A stretch of 43,933 nt of DNA. It comes from Actinomadura macrotermitis (GTDB taxonomy: Bacteria > Actinomycetota > Actinomycetes > Streptosporangiales > Streptosporangiaceae). Both the position numbers and the translations under genes were made by a program. The notes beneath the pieces are model-generated. The model saw nothing but the letters and a program-made list of their open reading frames with translations, did no database searches and was not told where the DNA came from. This document shows positions 32,101-41,100 of this stretch, piece after piece. Within the stretch, counting starts at the first letter, position 1. Every line of letters starts with the position of its first letter. The DNA is taken from the NCBI RefSeq assembly GCF_009604375.1, contig NZ_WEGH01000008.1, positions 1-43,933 of the forward strand, written 5' to 3'.

Positions 32101-32703
32101 ATGACTGTTTCGACAACCCTGCGCGACGTGATCGGCCTGGACGGCACCCTGCCGGCGCTGCCGTCCGCCACCCTGATCATGATCGACTTCCAGAACACCT
32201 ACCGCACCGGCGTCATGGCGCTCCCGGACGCCGACCGCGCCCTGGACGCCGGCGCCCGCCTGCTGGAGCGCGCCCGCGCCGCCGGGACCCCGGTCGTGCA
32301 CGTCGTCAACGACGGCGGCGCGGGCACCCCGTACGACATCAACGCCGAGATCGGGCGGATCGACGCCCGCGTCGCGCCCCGCGACGGCGAGCGGGTCGTG
32401 GTGAAGGGCTTCCCCAACGCCTTCCACGAGACCGACCTGCTGGACGTGCTGCGCGGCCTGGACGCCGGGCCGGACCTGGTGCTGGCGGGCTTCATGACCC
32501 ACATGTGCGTCCAGTTCACCGCCCAGGGCGCGTTCAACCTCGGCTACCGGCCCACCGTCGTGGCCGAGGCGTGCGCGACCCGCCCGCTGCCCGGCCCGGA
32601 CGGCGCGCCGGTCCCGGCGGACGCCCTGCACGACGCCGCCCTGACCACGATCGGCGACCTGTTCGGCCTGGTCGCCGCCAGGGTGGACGACCTGCCCGCC
32701 TGA
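32101..32703 (+). CDS. Isochorismatase-like cysteine hydrolase
   Basis: The 200-residue enzyme has the isochorismatase-fold triad: D29 in LIMIDFQNTY, K102 in VVVKGFPNAF and C136 in GFMTHMCV. Members hydrolyse amides such as nicotinamide, ureidoacrylate or N-carbamoylsarcosine. The cysteine marks this one as an amidase-type hydrolase rather than a true isochorismatase; the exact substrate is unknown. A GGAGCAA ribosome-binding site precedes ATG 32101. DJ-1/AraC regulators often adjoin such hydrolases. A long perfect hairpin follows the stop. Confidence 0.93.
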   Translation: MTVSTTLRDVIGLDGTLPALPSATLIMIDFQNTYRTGVMALPDADRALDAGARLLERARAAGTPVVHVVNDGGAGTPYDINAEIGRIDARVAPRDGERVVVKGFPNAFHETDLLDVLRGLDAGPDLVLAGFMTHMCVQFTAQGAFNLGYRPTVVAEACATRPLPGPDGAPVPADALHDAALTTIGDLFGLVAARVDDLPA

Positions 32704-32710
32704 CCTGGCA

Positions 32711-32745
32711 CGGTCCGGGCGACGCCGCCGGCGTCGCCCGGACCG
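32711..32745 (+). terminator. Strong terminator hairpin after the hydrolase gene
   Basis: Arms of 16 perfect base pairs (CGGTCCGGGCGACGCC, 32711-32726, with its complement at 32730-32745) close a three-base loop, eight bp after the stop codon. No T-run follows. Confidence 0.85.
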
Positions 32746-32831
32746 CGGCTTATCCCCTTGCGGCCCCGCTAGGACGGATGCCACCATCGGCGCATGATCC
32801 TCCACGGAAAGGGCGTCCTGCGCCCCGGCCG

Positions 32832-34361
32832 GTGAAGCCCGGCGAGCAGGAGCCGGTCACCATCCTGGCTCACGCTCTCGCACTGAACGCACTGCACGGC
32901 CCCGGCCCCTGGCCGGACGGCGGCCATCCGCTTCCCGACGAACCACCGCGCCCCGGCGAAGACGAGATCTTCATGCCGAGCGTGGTCCTCGACGGCGTCC
33001 GGACCCACCATTTCGGCACCGCGCCGCCAGCGAGCGCGGTCGAAGAAACAGTCGGCCTCCTCGAAGCGCCCACCCCTCTGCCCCGGCTGCACGAGTTCCT
33101 CGCCCGGCAATCAGCGGTCGACCTCGCCGACGCCCTGGTCACCGAACTCCGCGCACGCGACCTGCCCAGGCGACACCTGCACCGGACAGCGCGCCACCTC
33201 GTCGAGCACGGCACGGCGCGCGACACCGTCAAGCTGGGCATCGTGCTGCTGGGGGAATGCGGCGACGAACACGACCGCGAACTGCTGCTCCTGCTCGGCA
33301 CGCTCGAAGAGTTCACCCTCTATGCCGTAGTGGCCCTGGTGAAAACCCAGCCCGACCGCGAACGCGCCGCATACGAACTGGCCCAGCGGGTGAAGGACTG
33401 GGGCCGAATCCACGCGGTGGAACGCCTGAAGGGCACCAACGACCCCGAGATCAAGGCCTGGCTGCTCCGCGAGGGCTTCCGCAACGGCATCATGAACGAG
33501 TACCTCGCCCATCTCGCCGCGACGACCGGGGACCTCTACACCGCCCTCCTCGAACCCGAGGTGGACCAGGCCCTGCTCGAAGGCGCCGGGGCGATCCTCG
33601 TCGCACTCGCGCTCGGCGGCCCGGCCGAGGAGATGAGCGACTACGCCGACGCCGTGCCCGCCCTGCACCGCTACGCCGAACTCGCCGGCACGGCCCGCCC
33701 GACGCTGGCCATGCTGGACCACCTGCTGACCATCCGGCGGTGTGCGCTGCGCCCCGACAGCGGCGTCGCCTGGCCCGCCGGCGAGCCCGAACAGCTGACG
33801 CGCCGCTACAAGGAACTGCTGGCCCGCCCCGTCTGGCGGAAGCTGGTGCTGGCGCGCCTGAGCGAACCGCACGACACCGGCCCGTACCGCTTCACCCTCG
33901 CGCTGTCCTGCGCCGGCCGCCTCGGCATGCCGGTGCTCCCCCAGGCGCTCCGCTACCTGGAGGAAGCGCCCTTCGACGCCTATGCCTGGCAAGGGACGGT
34001 CTCCCATGCCGACGGCGAGACCATCTCCTCGGTGATCGCGCTGGCCATGCGGGTCCTCCCCCTCGACACGATCACCGGCGCCCCCGCCCGCAGCCACGGC
34101 TTCAGCCCCGAGCACGCACCCGACCACGCCTTGGGAGCCATCATCAACGGCTTGGACCAGCACCCCGGGGCCGGTCTCGAACTGCTGCGGCTCTCCCTGT
34201 CCGCCCGGGTGACGTCAACACGGCGCCGGGCTTTCCAGGTGCTGACGACCTGGCCCGCGGAAAACCGGCCGAGCCGGCTACGAGCCTGGATCAGTGCCGC
34301 CGCAGCCGCCGAACCCGACAGCAGACTCCGCGAGGAGATGCAGGTCTTCCTGACCGGCTGA
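32832..34361 (+). CDS. Hypothetical protein with helical (HEAT-like) repeats
   Basis: The 509-residue protein has no signal peptide or membrane span. Most of it is pairs of amphipathic helices, for example LHRTARHLVEHGTARDTVKLGIVLLGECGDEHDRELLLLLGTLEEFTLYAVVAL, resembling HEAT/ARM-like repeat proteins. These act as protein-binding scaffolds; no enzymatic motif is visible. I place the start at GTG 32832 (VKPGEQEPVT...), the first usable start after the terminator, but it has no clear ribosome-binding site. It is not near obviously related genes. Codon use is normal for the window. Confidence 0.8.
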   Translation: MKPGEQEPVTILAHALALNALHGPGPWPDGGHPLPDEPPRPGEDEIFMPSVVLDGVRTHHFGTAPPASAVEETVGLLEAPTPLPRLHEFLARQSAVDLADALVTELRARDLPRRHLHRTARHLVEHGTARDTVKLGIVLLGECGDEHDRELLLLLGTLEEFTLYAVVALVKTQPDRERAAYELAQRVKDWGRIHAVERLKGTNDPEIKAWLLREGFRNGIMNEYLAHLAATTGDLYTALLEPEVDQALLEGAGAILVALALGGPAEEMSDYADAVPALHRYAELAGTARPTLAMLDHLLTIRRCALRPDSGVAWPAGEPEQLTRRYKELLARPVWRKLVLARLSEPHDTGPYRFTLALSCAGRLGMPVLPQALRYLEEAPFDAYAWQGTVSHADGETISSVIALAMRVLPLDTITGAPARSHGFSPEHAPDHALGAIINGLDQHPGAGLELLRLSLSARVTSTRRRAFQVLTTWPAENRPSRLRAWISAAAAAEPDSRLREEMQVFLTG

Positions 34362-34447
34362 CCGGCCGCGGCCGGCGTGGCGGCCGCCGCTCCGGCGCTT
34401 CGGGCCGAAGGACCGGCGGTGGCCGCGCCGGCCGGGGAAGAGCAGCG

Positions 34448-34882
34448 TCAGTGCGGCAGCCCCGCGCCGGCGGCCAGCCGGCCGAGGGCCTCGTGCAGCG
34501 CCGCGCGCTGGGGCGGGGACAGGGACGCGGCGATCTCGTCGTCGAGCTCGCGGGCCGCCTCGACGCACCGGGCCAGCAGGTCCGCGCCGCGCTCGGTGAG
34601 CGCCAGGGTCTGGCGGCGGCGGTCGCCGGGGTCGCGCACCCGCTCGACGGCGCCCAGCCGCTCCAGATGGTCCGCCAGAGCGACGATCAGGCTGGGCGCC
34701 ACGCCCAGGCGGGCGGCCAGGTCCTGCTGCGAGGCGGCGGCCGTGCCGTCCCGGAGGACGGCCATGAGCCCGACGTGCTTGGGCTTCAGCTCGTAGGACG
34801 CGACCTTGGCGGCGAAGCGGTCCTGCATGAGCGTCCCGAGCGTGCCCAGCCGGAAGGCGAGGGTCTCCTTGACATCGTTCAC
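34448..34882 (-). CDS. MarR family transcriptional regulator
   Basis: The 144-residue protein has a winged helix (SQQDLAARLGVAPSLIVALADHLERLGAVERVRDPGDRRRQTLALTERG) between dimerisation helices, the standard MarR layout. The start is GTG 34882. It is divergent from a set of small membrane proteins and a SnoaL-like gene (34943-35780). A palindrome in the 60-bp intergenic region is the probable operator for both directions. Confidence 0.92.
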   Translation of the reverse strand: MNDVKETLAFRLGTLGTLMQDRFAAKVASYELKPKHVGLMAVLRDGTAAASQQDLAARLGVAPSLIVALADHLERLGAVERVRDPGDRRRQTLALTERGADLLARCVEAARELDDEIAASLSPPQRAALHEALGRLAAGAGLPH

Positions 34883-34909
34883 GATGTGAATGATACCGTC
34901 TCCTTATTG

Positions 34910-34924
34910 ATTCAGACCCTGAAT
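34910..34924. promoter_or_regulatory. Probable MarR operator ATTCA-n5-TGAAT
   Basis: ATTCA (34910-34914) and TGAAT (34920-34924) flank GACCC in the divergent intergenic region, directly upstream of the gene at 34943. A second dyad, CATCG-TTCA-CGATG, overlaps the MarR start codon (34873-34886). Both are candidates for repressor binding. Confidence 0.5.
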
Positions 34925-34942
34925 GATTCTGGGAGAGAACAG

Positions 34943-35284
34943 ATGCACGCCGCCCTGACCGCGCTCAACGCCGTCGCCTCCGCCGGCACCGCCGGCGCCG
35001 GCGCCGCCCGCCCCTCCCTCGGACTCAGGCCGTCCGAGGACGCCACCACCGGCGTGCGCTTCTACGCCGGCGCGTACGCCGTGCGCGCGCTCCCCCTCGG
35101 AGCGGCCACCGCGTTCGTCCTCATCTGGGGCCCCTCGGCCGCAGTGGCGCCCCTCCTCCTGGTCTCCGGTCTGGCCCAGATCGGCGATTCGGCCCTCGGC
35201 ATCATGCGCCGCAACCCCGGCATGGCCGCAGGGGCGGGCCTCTGCGCCGTCCTCCACCTGCTCACCGCCGCCCTATGGAGCTGA
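34943..35284 (+). CDS. Small membrane protein, DUF4267-like
   Basis: The 113-residue protein has three or four hydrophobic segments and the pattern of DUF4267-type proteins: a short N-terminal helix, GVRFYAGAYAVRALPLGAATAFVL, PLLLVSGLAQIGDSALGIMRRN, and a final hydrophobic helix. A GGGAGAG ribosome-binding site precedes ATG 34943. It overlaps the YrdB-type gene by ten bases and is likely repressed by the divergent MarR protein. Function unknown. It is distantly similar to the product of 37650. Confidence 0.75.
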   Translation: MHAALTALNAVASAGTAGAGAARPSLGLRPSEDATTGVRFYAGAYAVRALPLGAATAFVLIWGPSAAVAPLLLVSGLAQIGDSALGIMRRNPGMAAGAGLCAVLHLLTAALWS

Positions 35285-35580
35285 ACGTGACGATCCTGGA
35301 CCTGTTCTGGTTCGCCGCCGAACTGGCCGTCTACGCCTCCGCCGTCTACTGGGGCCTCACCCGCTCCACCTGGCCGCGCCGGCTGGGTGCGACAGGCGGA
35401 GGACTCGCCCTCTTCATCGCGATCTGGGGCACCTTCTGCGCGCCCCAGGCCTCCCATCCCCTGCCCGGGCCCGCCAAGGCCGCCCTCGAAACCGCCTGGT
35501 TCCTCTGCGGCGCCCTCGCCTTCGTCGCGGCGCGCCGCAGCAGCCGGCCCGCGCACGGAAGCGCCCCTTCGACCCGCTGA
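35275..35580 (+). CDS. YrdB family (DUF2568) membrane protein
   Basis: The 101-residue protein has three membrane helices and the YrdB signature: LFWFAAELAVYASAVYWGL, then LALFIAIWGTFCAPQASHPLPGPAKAALETAWFLCGALAF. The APxxxHPLPGP motif is the most conserved feature. Function unknown; it often occurs next to MarR or TetR regulators. ATG 35275 overlaps the preceding gene by ten bases, so the genes are coupled. Confidence 0.88.
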   Translation: MELNVTILDLFWFAAELAVYASAVYWGLTRSTWPRRLGATGGGLALFIAIWGTFCAPQASHPLPGPAKAALETAWFLCGALAFVAARRSSRPAHGSAPSTR

Positions 35581-35605
35581 TGATCAACATGAGAGGAGCA
35601 ACCGC

Positions 35606-35780
35606 ATGACGGACAAGGACCCGAAGATCCAGGCCATCGCGGCCTTCTTCGCCGCCTACGCCGAGTACGACCTGGACGGGATGCGCGCGGTGCTGACCGA
35701 CGACATCGCGTGGACCATTCCCGGCCACCACCCGCTGTCGGGCACCAAGCGCGGCGTCGACGAGGTCGTCGCGTTCTCCG
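35606..35780 (+). pseudogene. SnoaL-like (NTF2 fold) gene, 3'-truncated
   Basis: From ATG 35606 (GAGAGGAGC ribosome-binding site), about 57 residues match the start of actinobacterial SnoaL-like proteins: IQAIAAFFAAYAEYDLDGMRAVLTDDIAWTIPGHHPLSGTKRGVDEVVAF. Homology stops abruptly there. The frame then runs on into Arg/Pro-rich sequence antisense to the serine hydrolase gene and does not stop until 37393. A normal family member needs about 70 more residues. A deletion or rearrangement at about 35777 appears to have removed the 3' part. Confidence 0.72.
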
Positions 35781-35822
35781 TCCGGGCAGAGTACGAGCCC
35801 GCGCTCGGCTGCCGCCCGGCGC

Positions 35823-35860
35823 GAGCGGCACGCGAACCAGGGCATGGCCGCGTGCCGCTC
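35823..35860 (-). terminator. Inverted repeat, likely terminator of the serine hydrolase gene
   Basis: Twelve-base perfect arms GAGCGGCACGCG (35823-35834) and CGCGTGCCGCTC (35849-35860) flank a 14-base loop. It lies ten bp past the stop of the minus-strand gene at 35870, close to the break point of the truncated SnoaL-like gene. Confidence 0.6.
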
Positions 35861-35869
35861 CGCCGGACC

Positions 35870-36994
35870 TCAGCTCGTGCCGTCTTCACACAGCGCGGAG
35901 TAGAGGACCTTCTGCATCCCTGCCCAGTCGCCGTTGTTCGTCATCATGGACACGAACCGGCCGGTGCTGGTCACGCCGGTATACGACAGGTAGGCGGGGA
36001 ACACGCCGTTGTGCCCCCACACATATCCTCCGCAGGGCAACGCCCACCGCCGCAGGCCGAGGCCGAAGCCCTCCTCTCCGAGGGGGACGGTCTTCTGCAT
36101 CTCCGCGAGGGCCGCCTGGGAGACGACCTTGCCGTCGAACAGCGCCCGGTAGAAAGTGGACAGGTCCTTGAGCGTGGACACGATCGCGCCGGCGGTCGCC
36201 CACTGGGACGGCTCGTAGCCGATGAAGTTGCTGATGTCCGTCCAGGCGTAGAACGGCCCGGCCCACCCTCCCAGATAGCCGTGGACGGCCGGCGCCCCAA
36301 TGCTCAGGTCCCCTGTCTGGGGGTAGCGCGTCCCGGTGAGACCGAGCGGGGTGATGATGCGGCTGGTGATCGCTTCGGCCGCGCTCATGCCGGTGACCTT
36401 CTCGACGAGCAGGCCCGCGACCCAGTAGTTCGCGTTGGAGTACTGGACCTTGGCACCCGGCTCCGCCGTGCTGGGGTGGCCGGTCACCGCCCACTTGACC
36501 AGATCCGCGAGCGCGATGGTGCCGCCCGTGATCGCCCCCGGAGGGTTCATCTCGGGGAATCCGCTGACCTGCTGCAGCAGATGACGCACAGTGATCTTGT
36601 TCTCGTCATAGCCGTTGCCCGTCATGACGCCCGGCAGGTAACGCCCGATCGGCGCGTCGAGCTCGACCTTGCCTTCGTCCACGAGCTGCATCACCACGGC
36701 CGCGGTGAACGTCTTGGTCTGGCTCGCCGCGCGGAACCGGTCGGTGGGCTGGATCGGTTTGTCGTAGTAGAGCTGGCCGGTGCCGACCTGCAGGGACCAG
36801 GAGCCGGTGCGGTCGCCGGCATAGACCGCGGCTCCCGGCCCTGTCTTGGAAGCCTTGAGCGCCTGCATCGTGGCGGCGTGGTCCTCCGCCACCGCCGGGG
36901 CCGCCATCGTGCAGGTCAGGGCGGCCGCCGCCATGCCGGCGACGGTCACGCGCCGAGCGAGGCGACGTGGCCTGTGGGAAAGGTGGGGCTTCAT
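35870..36994 (-). CDS. Secreted serine hydrolase / D-alanyl-D-alanine carboxypeptidase-like
   Basis: The 374-residue product has a signal peptide (MKPHLSHRPRRLARR, then an alanine-rich core, cleavage near AVA-ED at residue 37). It has the class C beta-lactamase/R61 DD-peptidase motifs: S91-Q-T-K94, YSNANYWVAG (YxN, about residue 183) and HNG (about 329). It is probably a secreted DD-carboxypeptidase or esterase acting on the cell wall or external substrates. A TetR/MarR-type palindrome lies in its promoter. It ends beside a truncated SnoaL-like gene. Confidence 0.92.
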   Translation of the reverse strand: MKPHLSHRPRRLARRVTVAGMAAAALTCTMAAPAVAEDHAATMQALKASKTGPGAAVYAGDRTGSWSLQVGTGQLYYDKPIQPTDRFRAASQTKTFTAAVVMQLVDEGKVELDAPIGRYLPGVMTGNGYDENKITVRHLLQQVSGFPEMNPPGAITGGTIALADLVKWAVTGHPSTAEPGAKVQYSNANYWVAGLLVEKVTGMSAAEAITSRIITPLGLTGTRYPQTGDLSIGAPAVHGYLGGWAGPFYAWTDISNFIGYEPSQWATAGAIVSTLKDLSTFYRALFDGKVVSQAALAEMQKTVPLGEEGFGLGLRRWALPCGGYVWGHNGVFPAYLSYTGVTSTGRFVSMMTNNGDWAGMQKVLYSALCEDGTS

Positions 36995-37045
36995 GTCCGA
37001 TCATCCTCCTGCGCCGGGAGCAATCACGGCGAAGCTAAGCCATGC

Positions 37046-37059
37046 AGACATTTATGTCT
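37046..37059. promoter_or_regulatory. Palindrome AGACAT-TT-ATGTCT in the serine hydrolase promoter
   Basis: A perfect 14-bp palindrome lies about 50 bp upstream of ATG 36994, in a markedly AT-rich island (37040-37070). On the minus strand it overlaps TA-rich -10-like sequence. It is probably an operator; no regulator gene is adjacent, so the binding protein is unknown. Confidence 0.5.
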
Positions 37060-37170
37060 ATATGTCATGGATCATTGGCGTCGCGTCCGGCGCGATTCGG
37101 ATGACCGTGATCCGCACAAGGACGCCGTCGCCGTCGGCGCACGCCTGGGCCGGTCGGCGTGTCCGCGCGT

Positions 37171-37620
37171 TCAGCGCCCGGTCGCCTGGGGCCGTGCGTC
37201 GAGATCGGCGGCCGCGGGGGCGCCGGCGATGCGTTTGCCCAGGTTGATGAAGAAGAACACCAGGCCGACGGTGAGCGCGATGTGGCCTCCTCCGGCGATG
37301 TGGGCCGCTATCGCCGGGGTGGGGTGGCCGAGGACGGTCAGCGTGCCGCGGACGGTCATGACGGTGACGGTGAGGGCGAGGCCGGCGTTGTAGGTCCAGA
37401 AGAACGCGTTGAAGAGCCGGCCGGCCGACAAGGTGAACACCTTCTCCAACGCCAGCACGATCAGGAAGAAGAGCATCCCGAGCGCGAGCACATGGGTGTG
37501 GACGAGCCCGAGCTGGGAGTCGCCGGTGAAGTCGTTCAGCTTGGTGAGCTCGCGGTAGTAGAGGCCGCCGACCAGCCCGATGATCATGTAGGTGTGGGCG
37601 GCGTAGTAGAGCTTCTTCAC
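37171..37620 (-). CDS. DUF2871 family membrane protein
   Basis: The 149-residue protein has four membrane helices and matches DUF2871: MKKLYYAAHTYMIIGLVGGLYYREL, LVHTHVLALGMLFFLIVLALEK, FFWTYNAGLALTVTVMTVRG, and HIALTVGLVFFFINLGKRI. Conserved histidines in the first two helices (AAHTY, VHTHVL) could bind haem or metal, which is inference. It is downstream of the DUF4267 gene on the same strand with a 29-bp gap and is probably cotranscribed. Confidence 0.9.
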   Translation of the reverse strand: MKKLYYAAHTYMIIGLVGGLYYRELTKLNDFTGDSQLGLVHTHVLALGMLFFLIVLALEKVFTLSAGRLFNAFFWTYNAGLALTVTVMTVRGTLTVLGHPTPAIAAHIAGGGHIALTVGLVFFFINLGKRIAGAPAAADLDARPQATGR

Positions 37621-37649
37621 AAGTGGTCCTCAGGTTGCGATCTGGCGGG

Positions 37650-38066
37650 TCAGGCGGGCTGCGGGGCGGCGGTCTCGCCGGTCTTGCCGGTCTCGCGGAG
37701 GATCAGCAGGCCGGTGACCGCGATCAGCGCCGAGGTCAGGCCGTGGATGCCGAACGCGGCGGCCGTGGAGCCGTGGTGGGCCAGGACGGTGACCATGTCG
37801 CCGAACGGGGCGGCGGCCGTCGCCAGCAGCACCCAGGCGAGGGCGCGGCGCCGGCCCGTCACCAGCAGGACGCCCATGGCCAGGCCCATCGCGTTCTCGC
37901 GGTTGCCCTTCACGGTGAGGAAGCCGCCGCCGTCGCCCGAAGGCCAGTGCGGCAGGCCGAAACCCGGGGCGGCCGCCTCGGGGGCCAGCAGGAAGGACAC
38001 CCCGAGGTAGAAGGTGAACAGGACGACGGCGGCGGCCAGGACGGTGTTGACGTTCTTCAGCGACAT
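37650..38066 (-). CDS. DUF4267 family membrane protein
   Basis: The 138-residue protein has four membrane helices and the DUF4267 pattern (LGVSFLLAPEAAAPGFGLP...FLTVKGNRENAMGLAMGVLLVTGRRRALAWVLLATAAAPFGDMV). Function unknown. It is divergent from the SARP regulator at 38159. The 92-bp intergenic region contains SARP-type heptamers, so this gene and DUF2871 could be a target of that regulator. Confidence 0.9.
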   Translation of the reverse strand: MSLKNVNTVLAAAVVLFTFYLGVSFLLAPEAAAPGFGLPHWPSGDGGGFLTVKGNRENAMGLAMGVLLVTGRRRALAWVLLATAAAPFGDMVTVLAHHGSTAAAFGIHGLTSALIAVTGLLILRETGKTGETAAPQPA

Positions 38067-38105
38067 GCTTCTTTCCTTTCGACGGGTTCAGAGTGCTCCC
38101 GGCCG

Positions 38106-38149
38106 TTTGGAACGGATTTGGAAGTGACTTGGAGCCGCCCGCGTACGAT
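38106..38149 (+). promoter_or_regulatory. SARP binding site and promoter
   Basis: Three direct heptamers start exactly 11 bp apart: TTTGGAA (38106), TTTGGAA (38117) and CTTGGAG (38128). TACGAT (38144-38149) follows nine bases after the third repeat, in the -10 position. Tandem heptamers at 11-bp spacing ending about 8 bp from the -10 are the hallmark of SARP/AfsR-activated promoters. The site is just upstream of the SARP gene itself. Confidence 0.75.
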
Positions 38150-38158
38150 GTGCCGATC

Positions 38159-41100
38159 ATGGTCTTCATCCGGGTGCTGGGCTCGTTCGCCGCCGAGGTG
38201 GACGGCGCGCCCGTCCCCCTCGGCGGGCCGCGGCAGCGGGGCGTGCTGGCGTTGCTGGTGGCGGCGCGCGGGCAGGTCGTGCCGGTCGACCGGCTGATCG
38301 AGGACCTGTGGCGCGGGGAGCCGCCCGCGCGGGCGCTGACGTCCTTGCAGGCGTACGTGTCCAACCTGCGCCGGCTGCTGGAGCCCGGACGTCCGCCGCG
38401 CACGCCGGCCCGGCTGCTGGTGAGCGCGGCGCCCGGGTACGCGCTGCGGCTGCCGCCGGAGTCGGTGGACGCGTGGCGGTTCGAGGGCCTGCTCGACCGG
38501 GCCCGTGCGGACACCGACCCGCGCGCCGCCCGGGCCCGGCTCGCCGAGGCGCTCGGGCTGTGGCAGGGACCGGCGTTCGCCGAGGCCGCCGACGAGCCGT
38601 GGGCCGCCACCGAGACGGCCCGGCTGAACGAGCTGCGCCTGGTCGCCGCCGAGCTGCACGTCGCGGCGGGGCTGCGCGCCGGCGACCCGGCCGCGGTGGT
38701 CCCCGAGGCCGAGCGGCTCACCCGCGACGAGCCGCTGCGCGAGGAGGGCTGGCGGCTGCACGCCCTGGCGCTGTGGAGCAGCGGCCGCCAGGCCGACGCG
38801 CTGGCGACGCTGCGCCGCGCCCGCGGCGTCCTCGCCGACGAGCTCGGGCTCGACCCCGGCCCGGACCTGGCGGCGCTGGAGGAGGCGATCCTCACCCAGC
38901 GCACCGACGTCATGCGCGCGACCGTGCCGCCGGCGCCCGCGCCGCGGCCGGCCCCGGTCACCGAGGCGCCGTTCGTCGGCCGCGAGGCCCAGCTGTCGGC
39001 GCTGGTCGCGGCCGCCGCCGAGGCCGCCGCCGACGGGGCCCGCATCGCCCTCGTCACCGGCGAGGCCGGGCTCGGCAAGTCGACGCTGCTGGCCCACCTC
39101 GGCAGGCGGCTCGAACGCGACGGCTGGCTGGTCGCCGCCGGGCACTGCCCCGAGGTCGACAGCGCGCCGCCCGCCTGGGCCTGGACCGAGGCGCTCAGAG
39201 CCGTCGCCGCGACCACGCCCCCGGGCGGGTTCGCGGGCGACCTCGCGCCGCTGCTCGCCGACACCGGGCCGGTGACCGCCGACGCCACCGCGGGACGGTT
39301 CCGCCTGCGCCGGGCCGTGTGGAAGTGGCTCGCGGCGGTCGCCGCGGAACGCCCCGTCGCCGTCATGCTGGACGACCTGCACTGGGCCGACACCGCCACG
39401 CTGGAGCTGCTCGGCGGCGGCCTCGGCCTGCGCGCCCCGATCCTGGTCGTCGCCGCGTACCGCGCGGACGAGAGCGAGCACCTCACCGGGACGCTGGCCT
39501 CCCTCGCGCGCGCCGCCCCGCTGCGGCTCGCCCTGCCCGGCCTGGACGGCGCGGCCGTCGCGCAGCTGGTGCGCACCGAGTGCGAGACCGATGAGGAGAC
39601 CATCGCCGGGATCGCCGAGCGCACCGGCGGCAACCCGTTCTACGTGCGCGAAAGCGCCCGGCTGTTGAACGGCGAAGGCGCGCTGGTCGCCCTCTCGGAG
39701 GTCCCCGAAGGGGTACGGGACGTGCTGCGCCGCCGGCTCGCGCGCCTGCCCGAGGGAGGCGTGTCGGTCCTGCGGCTCGCCGCGGTCGCCGGACGGGAAA
39801 GCCCGGTGGACGTCCTGGTCAAGGCCGCCGACACCGACGAGGACGGCGTGCTGGACGCGCTGGACGCGGGCGTCATCGCCGGGCTCCTCGACGAGCCCGG
39901 CCCCGGCCGCGTCCGCTTCGTCCACGCCCTCGTCCGGGACACGCTCGTCGCCGACGTCAGCAGGCTGCGCGCCACCCGGATGCACGCCCGGATCGCCGGC
40001 GCCCTGGAAGGCAGCGGCGACATCGCGGCGCTGGCCTACCACTACGCGCGCGCCGGCTCACCGAAGGCCGTCGGCTACTGCGTCCAGGCCGCCGACCTCG
40101 CCGAGGCCCGCTACGCCCACGACGTGGCGGCCTGCCTGCTCGCCGACGCCGTCGCCGTCGCGACCGGTCCGGACGAACGCGTCGACCTGCTCGGCAGGCT
40201 GCTGCGCGCGCAGATCCGGGCCGGAGCCGTCGCGGCCGCCCGCGAGACACGCCGCGAAGCCGTGGAGTACGCCGAGTCCCTGGGCCGCGACGACCTGATG
40301 ATCGCCGCGTTCACCGCGTGGACCGAGCCGACCCCCTGGCAGGCCCGCACCTACGGCACGGTGGACCGGCCCGTCGTCGACCGCCTGAGCCGCCTGCTGA
40401 AACGCGACCTGCCCCCCGCGGTACGGTCCCGGCTCCTGACGGCGTACGCGCACGAGCTGATCGGCGAGGACGACCCGACCGTTCTGGAAGCGGCACAGGA
40501 GGCGCTCGACCTCGCCACCGAGCCCCGGCTGCGGGCCGCGGCGCTGCAGATCCTGGGCGAGGTCCGCGGCGACGCCGGGTACTGCCGGGAGCTCGTGGAG
40601 ATCGGCGTCGAGCACGACCTGCCGGTCTACCGCGTCACCGGGCTGCTCAACCATGCCGGCGTCGCCGCCGCCGCCAACGACCCGGAGACCCTGCGCGAGG
40701 TGATCGCCGAGGCCCTCGTCCTCGCGCGCGCCTACCGGATGCCCGAGGCGATCGCCGTCGCCGAGATCACGCTGGCGGCCCTGGCGCTCATCGAGGGCCG
40801 GTCCGCCGACGCCGAACTCCGCTACGCCAAGGCCGACGAGGGCATGCGGCGCGCCGGATCGGTGCACGCCACCGGCTTCCTCCCGCTCGCCCTGGCCACG
40901 ATCCGGCTGAACGACGGCACGCTCGGCGCGCACCTGGACGACGTGCGCGCCCTGCACGCCGCGCTCGGCCCCATGGCCGCCGACCTGCTCGCGCTCGCCC
41001 TCCTCGCCAACGGCCTGGACGCCGAGGCCCGCGAGGTCCACGCGTCGGGCGGCCCGATCCGCCCCGACTTCTTCTTCACCTTCCTCACCACACTGCGGGC

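Noticed and set aside
35387..37393. Long plus-strand open frame across the SnoaL-like start and beyond
   Set aside because: Beyond about 35777 it is antisense to the secreted serine hydrolase, whose signal peptide and active-site motifs are unmistakable.
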